Assembly (NCBI GenBank): GCA_934230115.1
Contig: CAKQEI010000006.1
Coordinates: forward strand, 1-51,144
Source of the DNA: an uncultured Prevotella sp.
Lineage (GTDB): Bacteria > Bacteroidota > Bacteroidia > Bacteroidales > Bacteroidaceae
Direction: 5' to 3'
Length of the DNA stretch: 51,144 nt
Position 1 is the first letter of the stretch, and each line of letters starts with the position of its first letter. Below the pieces are notes generated by a model that saw nothing but the letters and a program-made list of their open reading frames with translations, was not told the DNA's origin and ran no database searches. Made by a program: the position numbers and the translations under genes. Below are positions 19,027 through 27,362 of the stretch, one piece after another.

Positions 19027-21195
19027 ATGAACAAAACTTTATCATTCGCTGTCGCAGCCGCTATCGGCTGCGCCAGCATCAATGCAGAAGCGCAAACTAT
19101 GATTGGCAAGACTACCGACGTGGCTGCTATCAGCAAGGGCGACCGCATGACTCCCGAAACCCTCTGGGCTATGGGACGCATCGGCGGTGCAGCAGCCTCG
19201 CCCGACGGCAAGACCATTGCCTATCAGGTGGGCTACTACAGCGTGAAGGAGAACAAGAGCCACCAAATGCTCTACACAGTGTCTGCCGACGGCAAACGCC
19301 AACAGACCCTCACCACCACAGCTGCAAGCGAGACCGACGCCACATGGATCAACGGTGGCAAGCGCATCGCCTTCCTCTCTAAGGGTCAGCTCTGGACTAT
19401 GAACGCCGACGGATCCGACCGCCGACAGCTCACCAAGAGCGACATTGACATCGAGGGATTCAAATTCTCGCCCGACGAGAAGAAGGTGATCCTCATAAAG
19501 TCGCTGCCCTATCACGAGAGCATAAAGAAGAACCCCGACGACCTGCCATTGGCTACAGGCCGAGTGGTGACCGATCTCAACTACCGACACTGGGACCACT
19601 ACGTCGAGACCGTGGCACATCCTTTCGTGGCTAACGTAGCTGCCGACGGCATCGACAGCGGCAAGGACATCATCGAGGGCGAACCTTACGAATGCCCTAT
19701 GGCCCCCTTCGGTGGCGTGGAGCAGTTGGCGTGGAGCCCCGACTCCAAGACCATTGCCTACACCTGCCGCAAGAAGACAGGCGTGGACTATGCCACTTCT
19801 ACCGACTCCGACATATTCCTCTACAACGTTGCCACTGGCTCTACCAAGAACCTCTGCAAGCCCGAGGGCTACAAGGCTCCTGAGGTAGACTACACAACAT
19901 CGCTGAAACACCAGGCGGTGAACAATCAGGCCGACGACGTGAACGTAGGCTACGACACCAACCCGCAGTTCTCGCCCGACGGCAAGTATGTGGCTTGGCA
20001 GTCGATGAAGCACGACGGCTACGAGAGCGACCGCAACCGACTCTGCGTCTACAACCTCGCCACCGGCGAGAAGAAGTATGTGGCCGAGAAGTTCGACTCC
20101 AACGTCGACGCCTTCTGCTGGGCTGCCGACTCCAAGACGCTCTACTTCATTGGTTGCTGGCATGCTTGCGTGAACATGTATCAGACCAACATCAATGGCG
20201 AGCTTAAACAGCTCACCGACGACAAGATGGACTTTGGCTCTATTCAGATGCTCGGCAACACGGGCAAGATTCTCGCCTCGCGCCACAGCATCTCGCAGGC
20301 CGACGAGCTCTACATCATCACTCCGGGCAAGGACGTGAGCAAGACTAAGGTGCAGCAGCTCACATGCGAGAACAAGGCTTTCTACGACCAGCTCGAAATG
20401 GGCAAGGTGGAGGAGCGTTGGGTGAAGACCACCGACGGCAAGCAGATGCTTGTATGGGTGATTCTACCGCCCCACTTCGACGCCAACAAGAAGTATCCCA
20501 CACTGCTCTTCTGCGAGGGCGGACCGCAGAGCCCCGTGAGCCAGTTCTGGAGCTACCGCTGGAACTTCCAGATTATGGCTGCCAACGACTACGTGGTGAT
20601 TGCCCCAAACCGCCGCGGATTGCCGGGCTTCGGCTCTGAGTGGAACGAGGAGGTGTCGGGCGACTGGACTGGCCAGTGCATGAATGACTATCTCTCGGCC
20701 ATCGACGATGCTGCCAACAACCTGCCCTACGTCGATAAGGACCGCTTAGGATGCGTGGGCGCAAGCTTCGGAGGCTTCTCGGTATACTATCTTGCCGGAC
20801 ACCACAACAAGCGCTTCAAGGCGTTCATAGCCCACGACGGTGCCTTCAATCTCGAGTCGATGTACACCGACACCGAGGAGGCATGGTTCTCCAACTGGGA
20901 ATATGACGACGCCTACTGGAAGTACGTTAAGTCGAACCGCGCCAAGCGCACCTACGCCAACTCACCGCATAAGTTCGTAGACAAGTGGGACACTCCTATC
21001 CTCTGCATCCACGGCGAGATGGACTACCGCATCAACGCCAACCAGGGCTTCGGAGCATTCAACGCAGCTCGTATGCGCGGCATCCCCGCCGAACTCCTCA
21101 TCTACCCCGACGAGAACCACTGGGTGCTGAAACCACAGAACGGTGTGCTCTGGCAGCGCACATTCTTTGGGTGGCTGGACAAGTGGCTCAAGTAA
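19027..21195 (+). CDS. S9 family (prolyl oligopeptidase-type) exported peptidase
   Basis: A 722-residue exported serine peptidase with a signal peptide ending near AEAQ (residue ~23). The N-terminal half is a beta-propeller with repeated xSPDxKxxxY motifs (ASPDGKTIAY, FSPDEKKVILI, WSPDSKTIAYT, FSPDGKYVAW). The C-terminal alpha/beta-hydrolase carries the triad: Ser580 in GASFGGFS, Asp666 in HGEMDYRI and His698 in DENHWVLKP. This layout fits dipeptidyl/acylaminoacyl peptidases such as DPP5, so periplasmic peptide use is likely; the exact specificity is not readable. It follows yidC by 17 bases. A TTTTGAA repeat array begins right after its stop. Confidence 0.9.
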   Translation: MNKTLSFAVAAAIGCASINAEAQTMIGKTTDVAAISKGDRMTPETLWAMGRIGGAAASPDGKTIAYQVGYYSVKENKSHQMLYTVSADGKRQQTLTTTAASETDATWINGGKRIAFLSKGQLWTMNADGSDRRQLTKSDIDIEGFKFSPDEKKVILIKSLPYHESIKKNPDDLPLATGRVVTDLNYRHWDHYVETVAHPFVANVAADGIDSGKDIIEGEPYECPMAPFGGVEQLAWSPDSKTIAYTCRKKTGVDYATSTDSDIFLYNVATGSTKNLCKPEGYKAPEVDYTTSLKHQAVNNQADDVNVGYDTNPQFSPDGKYVAWQSMKHDGYESDRNRLCVYNLATGEKKYVAEKFDSNVDAFCWAADSKTLYFIGCWHACVNMYQTNINGELKQLTDDKMDFGSIQMLGNTGKILASRHSISQADELYIITPGKDVSKTKVQQLTCENKAFYDQLEMGKVEERWVKTTDGKQMLVWVILPPHFDANKKYPTLLFCEGGPQSPVSQFWSYRWNFQIMAANDYVVIAPNRRGLPGFGSEWNEEVSGDWTGQCMNDYLSAIDDAANNLPYVDKDRLGCVGASFGGFSVYYLAGHHNKRFKAFIAHDGAFNLESMYTDTEEAWFSNWEYDDAYWKYVKSNRAKRTYANSPHKFVDKWDTPILCIHGEMDYRINANQGFGAFNAARMRGIPAELLIYPDENHWVLKPQNGVLWQRTFFGWLDKWLK

Positions 21196-21417
21196 GTTTT
21201 GAATTTTGAGTTTTGAATTTTGAATTATCGGCAAAGCCGATTAGGAATTGTTCAGTTTTGAATTGAAAATTACTTATAGGAAAATAAAGAATCAACAACT
21301 CAAAAAACAAAATTGAACAATTCAAAATCGCCAAAGGCGACAATTCAAAACTCAAAACTCAAAATTCAAAATTGCCTTCGGCAATAATTCAAAATTCAAA
21401 ATTCAAAAATCAAAAAT
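21196..21417. repeat. TTTTGAA/TTTTGAG repeat array with hairpins, copy 1
   Basis: Begins immediately after the S9 peptidase stop and runs to the MFS start codon. The first part is tandem TTTTGAA/TTTTGAG heptads ending in the hairpin ATCGGCAAAGCCGAT (21227-21241); the last ~90 bases are the inverted form (CTCAAAA, TTCAAAA) with hairpins ATCGCCAAAGGCGAC and ATTGCCTTCGGCAAT. The two arms can pair, giving one large imperfect hairpin. A core TAGGAATTGTTCA is shared with copy 2. Confidence 0.85.
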
Positions 21418-22830
21418 ATGGAAAAGGTAAATCAACTATTAAACGATAAGGCATGGGCACGTTGGACAGCCCTTGTGCTTATCGCATCGATGATGTTCTT
21501 CGGCTACATGTTTGTCGATGTAATGTCACCAATCCAGGCTCTCATGGAGAGCGAGAAGGGATGGGGCCCCGACACGTTCGGAACCTACGCCGCATCCGAG
21601 TATATTGTCAACGTATTGGGATTCCTCATCATCGCAGGCGTCATCCTCGACAAGATGGGTGTGCGCTTCACCGGCACACTGTCAGCCTCAATGATGTTCA
21701 TCGGAGCACTCATCAAGTTCATCGGCATCAGCGACTGGTTCGCCACAACAGCCTTCTCTCACTGGCTTGACTCATGGTGGGTCACTCTCCCCGCAAGCGC
21801 AAAGATGGCATGCTTCGGCTTCATGCTCTTCGGCTGCGGCTGCGAGATGGCAGGCACCACCGTGTCGAAGGCCATCGCCAAATGGTTCAAAGGCAAGGAA
21901 ATGGCCCTCGCAATGGGTCTGGAGATGGCTATTGCCCGTGTGGGCGTGTTCGCCATATTCTCCATCTCGCCAATCATCGCAAGCCACTTTGGCACAGTAG
22001 TAGCTCCGGTAGCGTTCTGCACAGTATTACTGCTCATCGGCCTTATCACCTTCATCGTGTTCACATTCATGGACAAGGCCCTCGACAAGCAGTTGGGCGA
22101 CTCGGCAGAGGGCGGCGAGTCGGAGGAAGAGTTCAAGTTCAGCGACCTCGGCAAGATATTCTCTTCGCAGGTGTTCTGGATTGTAGCCCTTCTCTGCGTG
22201 CTCTACTACTCAGCCATCTTCCCCTTCCAGCGCTACGGAGCCAACATGCTCCAGTGCAACCTCGACGGTATCTCGCCTGAGGACGCAGCCAACATCTTCC
22301 GTTGGTTCCCCATCGGCGCAGCCGTGATCACTCCGTTCCTTGGCAACTTCCTCGACCGCAAGGGCAAGGGAGCCACAATGCTCATCTTCGGAGCCATCCT
22401 GCTCATCTGCTGCCACCTCGTGTTCGCCTTCGTGCTGCCCGAGACCAAGAGCCCAGTCATCGCCTACTCCACCATCGTACTCCTTGGCATCTCGTTCGCC
22501 CTCGTGCCCGCTGCCTTGTGGCCAAGCGTGCCTAAGATTATCGATGAGAAGATTCTTGGTTCTGCCTACTGCCTCATCTTCTGGGTGCAGAACATTGGCC
22601 TTTGCTTCGTGCCGAAACTCATCGGCAACCTCCTTGCATCGACCAACGCCAACAACCCCGCAGTTATCGCAGCCAAGAACGCAGGCGCCGACTTCATCCC
22701 CTACGACTACACCGTGCCTCTCGTGGTGTTCGCCAGCTTCGGTGTGCTCGCATTGCTCTTCGCCATCTACCTCAAGGCCCTCGACAAGAAGAGAGGATTC
22801 GGACTTGAGGAGCCGAATATAAAGGGATAG
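21418..22830 (+). CDS. MFS transporter
   Basis: A 470-residue inner-membrane protein with about 12 hydrophobic segments in two halves of six. It resembles the major facilitator superfamily: FIDVMS-like first loop (GYMFVDVMSPIQALM), a loop with DKMGVRF between helices 2 and 3 (the MFS DR-type motif) and a matching LDRKGKGATM in the second half. A charged central loop (GDSAEGGESEEEFKFSDLGKIF, about 225-245) separates the halves. The substrate cannot be inferred. The gene is a single cistron with repeat arrays on both sides; the start codon directly abuts copy 1, so its leader would be the repeat itself. Confidence 0.87.
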   Translation: MEKVNQLLNDKAWARWTALVLIASMMFFGYMFVDVMSPIQALMESEKGWGPDTFGTYAASEYIVNVLGFLIIAGVILDKMGVRFTGTLSASMMFIGALIKFIGISDWFATTAFSHWLDSWWVTLPASAKMACFGFMLFGCGCEMAGTTVSKAIAKWFKGKEMALAMGLEMAIARVGVFAIFSISPIIASHFGTVVAPVAFCTVLLLIGLITFIVFTFMDKALDKQLGDSAEGGESEEEFKFSDLGKIFSSQVFWIVALLCVLYYSAIFPFQRYGANMLQCNLDGISPEDAANIFRWFPIGAAVITPFLGNFLDRKGKGATMLIFGAILLICCHLVFAFVLPETKSPVIAYSTIVLLGISFALVPAALWPSVPKIIDEKILGSAYCLIFWVQNIGLCFVPKLIGNLLASTNANNPAVIAAKNAGADFIPYDYTVPLVVFASFGVLALLFAIYLKALDKKRGFGLEEPNIKG

Positions 22831-22834
22831 AGGG

Positions 22835-23003
22835 AGTTTTGAGTTTTGAATTTTGAGTTTTGAATTGTGCGCTACGCGCATTAGGAATTGTTCAATGTTG
22901 AATTGAGAATTCCTAAATCAAAATTCAAAACTCAAAATTGAATAATTCACAATCGGCTTTGCCGATAATTCAAAATTCAAAACTCAAAACTCAAAACTCA
23001 AAT
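22835..23003. repeat. TTTTGAA/TTTTGAG repeat array with hairpins, copy 2
   Basis: Starts 4 bases after the MFS stop. Heptads TTTTGAG/TTTTGAA, then hairpin TGCGCTACGCGCA, the core TAGGAATTGTTCA, and the inverted arm with hairpin ATCGGCTTTGCCGAT and TTCAAAA/CTCAAAA units. The arms pair as in copy 1. Bases 23004-23101 hold AT-rich sequence with no other feature seen, leading to the HU promoter. Confidence 0.85.
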
Positions 23004-23101
23004 TTGCTTAATATTATGTAAATTAGCAAGTTCGGAAGGTGAATAATCGAGAAATCGAGAAAAAAACATTCAATAAATTTTCGTATCACACGAAAAACTT
23101 G

Positions 23102-23110
23102 TATCTTTGC
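23102..23110 (+). promoter_or_regulatory. -7 promoter box for the HU gene
   Basis: TATCTTTGC, a perfect box, 54 bases before the start codon. TTTTCG around 23078-23083 is at the distance of a -33 element but imperfect. Confidence 0.65.
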
Positions 23111-23164
23111 ACGTCCTTAGAAGTAAGGAATAAATAAACAAGATAACAAAAATACATAATTCAA

Positions 23165-23458
23165 ATGACTAAAGCAGATATCATTAACAAAATTGCTGAG
23201 AGTACTGGTTTGCAGAAGAAAGACGTATCGGTTGTCGTGGAAAGTTTCATGGAGTGCATAAAGGACAGCCTCCTGTCTAACAAGGAGAATGTTTACCTGC
23301 GTGGATTTGGAAGTTTCATAGTAAAGCACCGCGCTGCCAAAACAGCACGCAACATTCTCAAGAAAACCACAATGAAGATTGGTGCTCACGACCAGCCAAG
23401 CTTTAAGCCAGCAAAATGCTTCATCGAGGAAATGAAGAATGCAACAATTGAGGAATAA
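23165..23458 (+). CDS. HU family DNA-binding protein
   Basis: A 97-residue nucleoid protein. It opens MTKADIINKIAESTGLQKKDVSVVVESFMECIKDSL, the helical dimerisation part, and continues with VYLRGFGSFIVKHRAAKTARNI, the GFGSF signature and start of the beta arm, where the usual RxGRNP appears as KTARNI. The C-terminus FKPAKCFIEEMK is the usual ending. It binds and bends double-stranded DNA. It has its own promoter and is followed 47 bases later by the 29-residue basic protein on the same strand, likely on one transcript ending at the terminator near 23680. Confidence 0.95.
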   Translation: MTKADIINKIAESTGLQKKDVSVVVESFMECIKDSLLSNKENVYLRGFGSFIVKHRAAKTARNILKKTTMKIGAHDQPSFKPAKCFIEEMKNATIEE

Positions 23459-23505
23459 TTATCATATTATAAATTAACATATTAAACAATAAAAATTTTA
23501 AAGTT

Positions 23506-23595
23506 ATGCCAAACGGAAAGAAAAAAAAGGGTCACAAGATGGCTACTCACAAGCGTAAAAAGAGATTACGTAAGAACAGACATAAGAGCAAGTAA
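23506..23595 (+). CDS. Very small, highly basic protein, probably ribosome-associated
   Basis: A 29-codon frame (ATG at 23506, TAA at 23593-23595). It begins MPNGKKKKGHKMATHKRKK and ends RHKSK; 18 of 29 residues are Lys, Arg or His. I recall similar tiny proteins conserved across Bacteroidota, annotated as AURKAIP1/COX24-like (relatives of mitoribosomal mS38) or as small ribosomal proteins. An all-basic peptide of this size fits binding to rRNA. It sits between HU and the RNase E/G gene and is followed by a strong terminator. The family name is uncertain; that it is a real gene is much more certain. Confidence 0.78.
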   Translation: MPNGKKKKGHKMATHKRKKRLRKNRHKSK

Positions 23596-23628
23596 GAAAG
23601 CCTGCCCATAAGGGTCAGTTCCGAAATG

Positions 23629-23685
23629 GGGGCGCGTCAAACACAATGCATCCGCAATGAGCTTTGGCGCGCCCCTATGCTTTTT
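23629..23685 (+). terminator. Rho-independent terminator after the HU/basic-protein transcript
   Basis: GGGGCGCGTCAAA (23629-23641) pairs with TTTGGCGCGCCCC (23663-23675) with one G-T pair, followed by TATGCTTTTT. Confidence 0.8.
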
Positions 23686-23735
23686 ATTCATACGAGTTTT
23701 TAATCAGATTAATCTAAATAAGAACAGAAAGAGAA

Positions 23736-25310
23736 ATGACCAGCGAAGTTATTATCGACGTTCAACAGAATGAAATATCCATCGCTCTCTTGGAAGACAA
23801 GCGACTGGTGGAATACCAGACAGAACCAAGTTCCGCCTCATTCTCTGTTGGCAATATCTATGTAGCGAAAGTTAAAAAACTAATGCCCGGACTGAACGCC
23901 AGTTTCGTGGACGTTGGCTACGAGCGCGACGCCTTTCTCCACTATCTTGATTTAGGCAATCAATTCAATTCTTACGAAAAGTACCTAAGACAGGTACAGA
24001 GCGACAGAAAGAAACTTTATCCTTTTGCCAAGGCCACACGACAGCCCGACCTCAAAAAGGACGGAAGCGTGCAAAACACTCTCACAGTGGGACAAGAGGT
24101 ATTGGTGCAGATTGTAAAGGAACCAATATCTACCAAAGGACCACGACTCACAGGCGAGCTGAGCTTTGCAGGACGCTACCTCGTGCTCATGCCATTCGGC
24201 GACAAAGTTTCGGTGTCATCCAAAATTAAAAGCGGTGAAGAGCGCGCACGACTCAAGCAGCTCATCAACAGTATCAAGCCTAAAAACTGTGGCGTAATAG
24301 TACGCACTGTTGCTGAGGGCAAACGTGTTGCCGAACTGGACGCAGAACTCAAAATACTCACCAAGCGTTGGGAAGACGCTCTCATAAGAGTGCAGAAGAC
24401 CCAGAAACGCCCACAACTCATTTTCGAAGAAACAGGACGTGCCGTAGCCCTGCTTAGGGATCTGTTCAACCCCACCTACGAGAACATCTATGTCAACGAC
24501 GAAAACGTGTTCCATGAAGTAAAACACTATGTAGAACTCATCGCCCCAGAGAAAGCCAACATAGTGAAACTCTACACTGGCAGCGTTCCTATCTTCGACA
24601 ATTTTAATGTAACGAAACAAATTAAGTCCAGTTTCGGAAAAACCGTCAACTACAAACACGGCGCTTATCTTATCATCGAACACACCGAAGCTCTGCACGT
24701 GGTAGACGTGAACAGCGGCAACCGCTCGCACTCGGACAACGGACAGGAGGCCAACGCGCTCGACGTGAACCTTGGTGCTGCCGACGAGCTGGCACGACAG
24801 CTGCGACTCAGAGACATGGGTGGCATCATCGTTGTCGACTTCATCGACATGAACCTTGCAGAAGACCGACAGATGCTCTACGAGCGCATGTGCAAGAACA
24901 TGCAGAAGGACCGTGCACGCCACAACATCCTGCCATTAAGCAAGTTCGGCTTAATGCAAATCACACGCCAGAGAGTGCGCCCCGCCATGGACGTGAATGT
25001 GGAGGAGGTCTGCCCTACCTGCTTCGGCAAGGGCAAGATAAAGTCGAGCATCATTTTCACCGACCAGCTCGAAAGTAAGATTGACCGACTTGTCAACAAG
25101 ATTGGAGTCAAGACTTTCTATCTGCACGTACACCCCTACGTGGCAGCTTATATTAACAAGGGACTTTTCTCGCTTAAACGCAAGTGGCAGATGAAGTACG
25201 GATTTGGAGTACACATCATCCCGTCAGAAAAACTTGCATTCCTGCAGTATGAATTCTTCGACAACAAACGACAATTCATCGACATGAAGGAAGAAATCGA
25301 GACGAAATAA
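23736..25310 (+). CDS. rng: Ribonuclease E/G family protein
   Basis: A 524-residue endoribonuclease of the RNase G type, cutting single-stranded RNA in rRNA maturation and mRNA decay. An S1-like domain lies at about 35-125 (GNIYVAKVKKLMPGLNASFVDVGYERDAFL). The catalytic region contains RDMGGIIVVDFIDM with the metal-binding aspartates, preceded by HVVDVNSG. The zinc-link motif CPTCFGKGK follows around residue 429. The short length without the long RNase E scaffold domain supports RNase G. It is preceded by the HU terminator and ended by its own terminator, so it is monocistronic. Confidence 0.92.
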   Translation: MTSEVIIDVQQNEISIALLEDKRLVEYQTEPSSASFSVGNIYVAKVKKLMPGLNASFVDVGYERDAFLHYLDLGNQFNSYEKYLRQVQSDRKKLYPFAKATRQPDLKKDGSVQNTLTVGQEVLVQIVKEPISTKGPRLTGELSFAGRYLVLMPFGDKVSVSSKIKSGEERARLKQLINSIKPKNCGVIVRTVAEGKRVAELDAELKILTKRWEDALIRVQKTQKRPQLIFEETGRAVALLRDLFNPTYENIYVNDENVFHEVKHYVELIAPEKANIVKLYTGSVPIFDNFNVTKQIKSSFGKTVNYKHGAYLIIEHTEALHVVDVNSGNRSHSDNGQEANALDVNLGAADELARQLRLRDMGGIIVVDFIDMNLAEDRQMLYERMCKNMQKDRARHNILPLSKFGLMQITRQRVRPAMDVNVEEVCPTCFGKGKIKSSIIFTDQLESKIDRLVNKIGVKTFYLHVHPYVAAYINKGLFSLKRKWQMKYGFGVHIIPSEKLAFLQYEFFDNKRQFIDMKEEIETK

Positions 25311-25321
25311 AAAAAGCCTAT

Positions 25322-25371
25322 AAAAAAAACGGAGATTAAACACATTTTTTGTTTAATCCCCGTTTTTTTTT
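25322..25371 (+). terminator. Rho-independent terminator after the RNase gene
   Basis: CGGAGATTAAAC (25330-25341) pairs with GTTTAATCCCCG (25351-25362) with one mismatch, flanked by an A-run and a run of nine T. It lies 12 bases after the stop codon. Confidence 0.85.
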
Positions 25372-25434
25372 CATTTATAGCTTGCCAAACCCTCAGCCAG
25401 CTACTTCTTCTTTACTCCATATATCTCATAGTCC

Positions 25435-25467
25435 TTCTTCCGCCTTTCTATTAACGGAAGAACCCTT
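25435..25467. terminator. Small hairpin with T-run in the RNase/pseudogene gap
   Basis: TTCTTCCG (25435-25442) pairs with CGGAAGAA (25455-25462), followed by CCCTTTTT. It could back up the RNase terminator on the plus strand. The rest of the gap up to 25537 shows nothing else. Confidence 0.45.
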
Positions 25468-25537
25468 TTTATTGATATTCAATCTTGTATACTTGCAAAG
25501 TTACATATTTTTCTGAATACACAAAACTTTCGCCCTA

Positions 25538-27060
25538 CTACAGCATAATTTTATATCCTCTGCTCTTTCCGTTCTCAAGCTCTATGCAGACGATGTGAAT
25601 GCCATGCGCACCAGTTGTTTGCAGTCGACGGGCGTGCGAGTCTTGCGACTTGCTTATCAAGCGTCCGCTCATGTCCATAACCTTCACGCTGCGCAGATTG
25701 GCATCCGCCGACTGCACCACCACGTTGGAGCCTTGCAGCATGATGCTCACGCCGCTGAACGAATCGTCGGCGACGGCAGGCATGTTGGCTATTCTTCTTA
25801 GCACGAAGCGGCCAAGCGACGACTCGGCATTGGCCACAACCACATGAGAGTCAAGCGCATAGTCCTTACCCGTGAGATTGTCGCGGAGCACATAGCTGCT
25901 AAGGTCGGCACCCGTTGTAGAGCTAACCACGATACAGATGCTGTCGGCTCTGTCCAAGAGGATGCCCAATGGGATTCGGTCGGCAAGCGGCATTATGTCG
26001 AAAGCCTCACCACGGCTTACGGAACCATTGCCACGGCTTGCGCCATAAGCCTCGTCTGAACCTACGCCAAAGACCTTGACCTCAGGACGAATCTCACCGT
26101 CCAACAGCGTCGGAGCGAAAGCCTGCGACTTGGAATTGGGAGAGTATTGAGATTCCTGAGTCGAGCACGCGCCTAAGAACAATGCAACCGACTTCTTTCC
26201 GGAATTCAAACACTCAACCGTCACTCTTAAGCCTTCGGGGGCAGTTTCTTCCTTAGTCTCTCCACCACCATTAGATGAATCGGGGGTATCGGTTGTTCCC
26301 GGCTTCTCAGCCCTCTTTCCTCCAATCATTTCCTTTGTCAGCAGCAGTCTTACTTCCTTAAGCGGTTCGCCCTTTAGCATGACATAGAACGACTGCATTG
26401 GCTCCACAGTAGTCACGCCGCCTGTGGCAACAATCTCGTTGTTGGCCCTTAGCACAGTCTGCTGTTGCAGGTCGTCGCCAATCTCCATCACCACACTCTT
26501 CACATTGTCGTTCACCTCAAGCAACTTCTTAATGTCGAGATGGCTCATGAAGGGGTTGCCCATGAGGAAAGCGTTGGTCAAGGTGTCTGCCCTCAGAGTG
26601 ATGTAGTAGTCCTCCTGTCCAACGAACACCGTGCGCGACTCCTTCACCTCGGCACCACTCTGCTTGTAGGAGTATTCCTGCACAAGGTTCTTTTCGTTTT
26701 CAGCCTCATATATGAATCGGCAATCACCACGCCCAACTGATGGTGGTAGTCGAGCGTGCGGCCCATCCTCACGGCATTGTTCTGTCCCACGCCCACGCTC
26801 ACGGTGTTGGCGATGGCAAGATAGGTGTCGAGGTCGTTGTCTACCAGATAGTCCAGATTGTCGTCGAGGTTCAGTCCGCTGATGTATTAGGCGTAGGTGT
26901 TGTCGTCCTTGTTGAGTATGTTCCAGGGGTTCTTTAGTTCGGATATCGAGAGCAGCGAACCCGATGTCTGGTAAATCTTGTCGGTGAGCGCATAGATGCT
27001 GTCGTTCACTCCGTTCTTGCCGTTCACCATTGGGCTTCCGCAGGGGGTGTTGCCGTCGTT
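25538..27060 (-). pseudogene. Decayed paralogue of the giant T9SS surface protein
   Basis: The C-terminal 381 codons (25538-26683) are open and parallel the last third of the 1613-residue protein (ITLRADTLTNAFLMGNPFMSHLDIKKLL; PLADRIPLGILLDRADSICI; SSLGRFVLRRI; and a T9SS-like end VMDMSGRLISK...GIHIVCIELENGKSRGYKIML). Upstream codons continue the match but in pieces. LGVVIADS, like residue ~828 of the intact protein, is joined in another frame to FIYEAENEKNLVQ, like residue ~1320, so about 500 codons are lost. Further up, an in-frame TAA (26887-26889) interrupts NTYA/YISGLNLDDNL, itself a fusion of regions ~600 and ~781. The N-terminal ~540 codons are missing; homology stops at a perfect hairpin (27062). 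Confidence 0.85.
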
Positions 27061-27061
27061 G

Positions 27062-27119
27062 AACCCAAATCGGTCATTAGAAAAAGCTTCTTGTCATTTT
27101 CTAATGACCGATTTGGGTT
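27062..27119. repeat. Perfect 23-bp inverted repeat at the pseudogene breakpoint
   Basis: Arms 27062-27084 and 27097-27119 are exact complements (core CCCAAATCGGTCATTAG) around a 12-base loop. It adjoins the point where homology of the pseudogene ends. Possible origin: an end of a mobile element or a long palindromic repeat. No transposase is nearby. Bases 27120-27236 hold nothing recognisable. Confidence 0.8.
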
Positions 27120-27236
27120 TAATATTAAGAAAATGGTGGCAAAAATGTCCAAGTGAGAACTTTTCTCTTATTTGAGGATTTATTTGAACCATATAACGCC
27201 ATATAAATTGTTTACAAGGCTCTTTTTCGTAGAAAA

Positions 27237-27315
27237 ACAAAAACTCGTTGTACATCCACATAAGAACGTACAACGAGTTTTTAGTTATTTATATTGGGAG
27301 TTTTGACACGCCCTC
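27237..27315. repeat. Partial, inverted second copy of the 4.2-kb MITE-like element
   Basis: These 79 bases match the complement of about 4211-4289 with few differences: stem AAAAACTCGTTGTAC (27239-27253) with 27268-27282, a similar loop, TTATATTGGGAG-type flank and one terminal repeat GAGTTTTGACACGCCCTC (27298-27315). The other terminal repeat is absent, so this is half an element. Confidence 0.78.
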
Positions 27316-27362
27316 GAGGTTCATCCACACTTTTCTTAATGACATAATTACAGCCTGTACTT

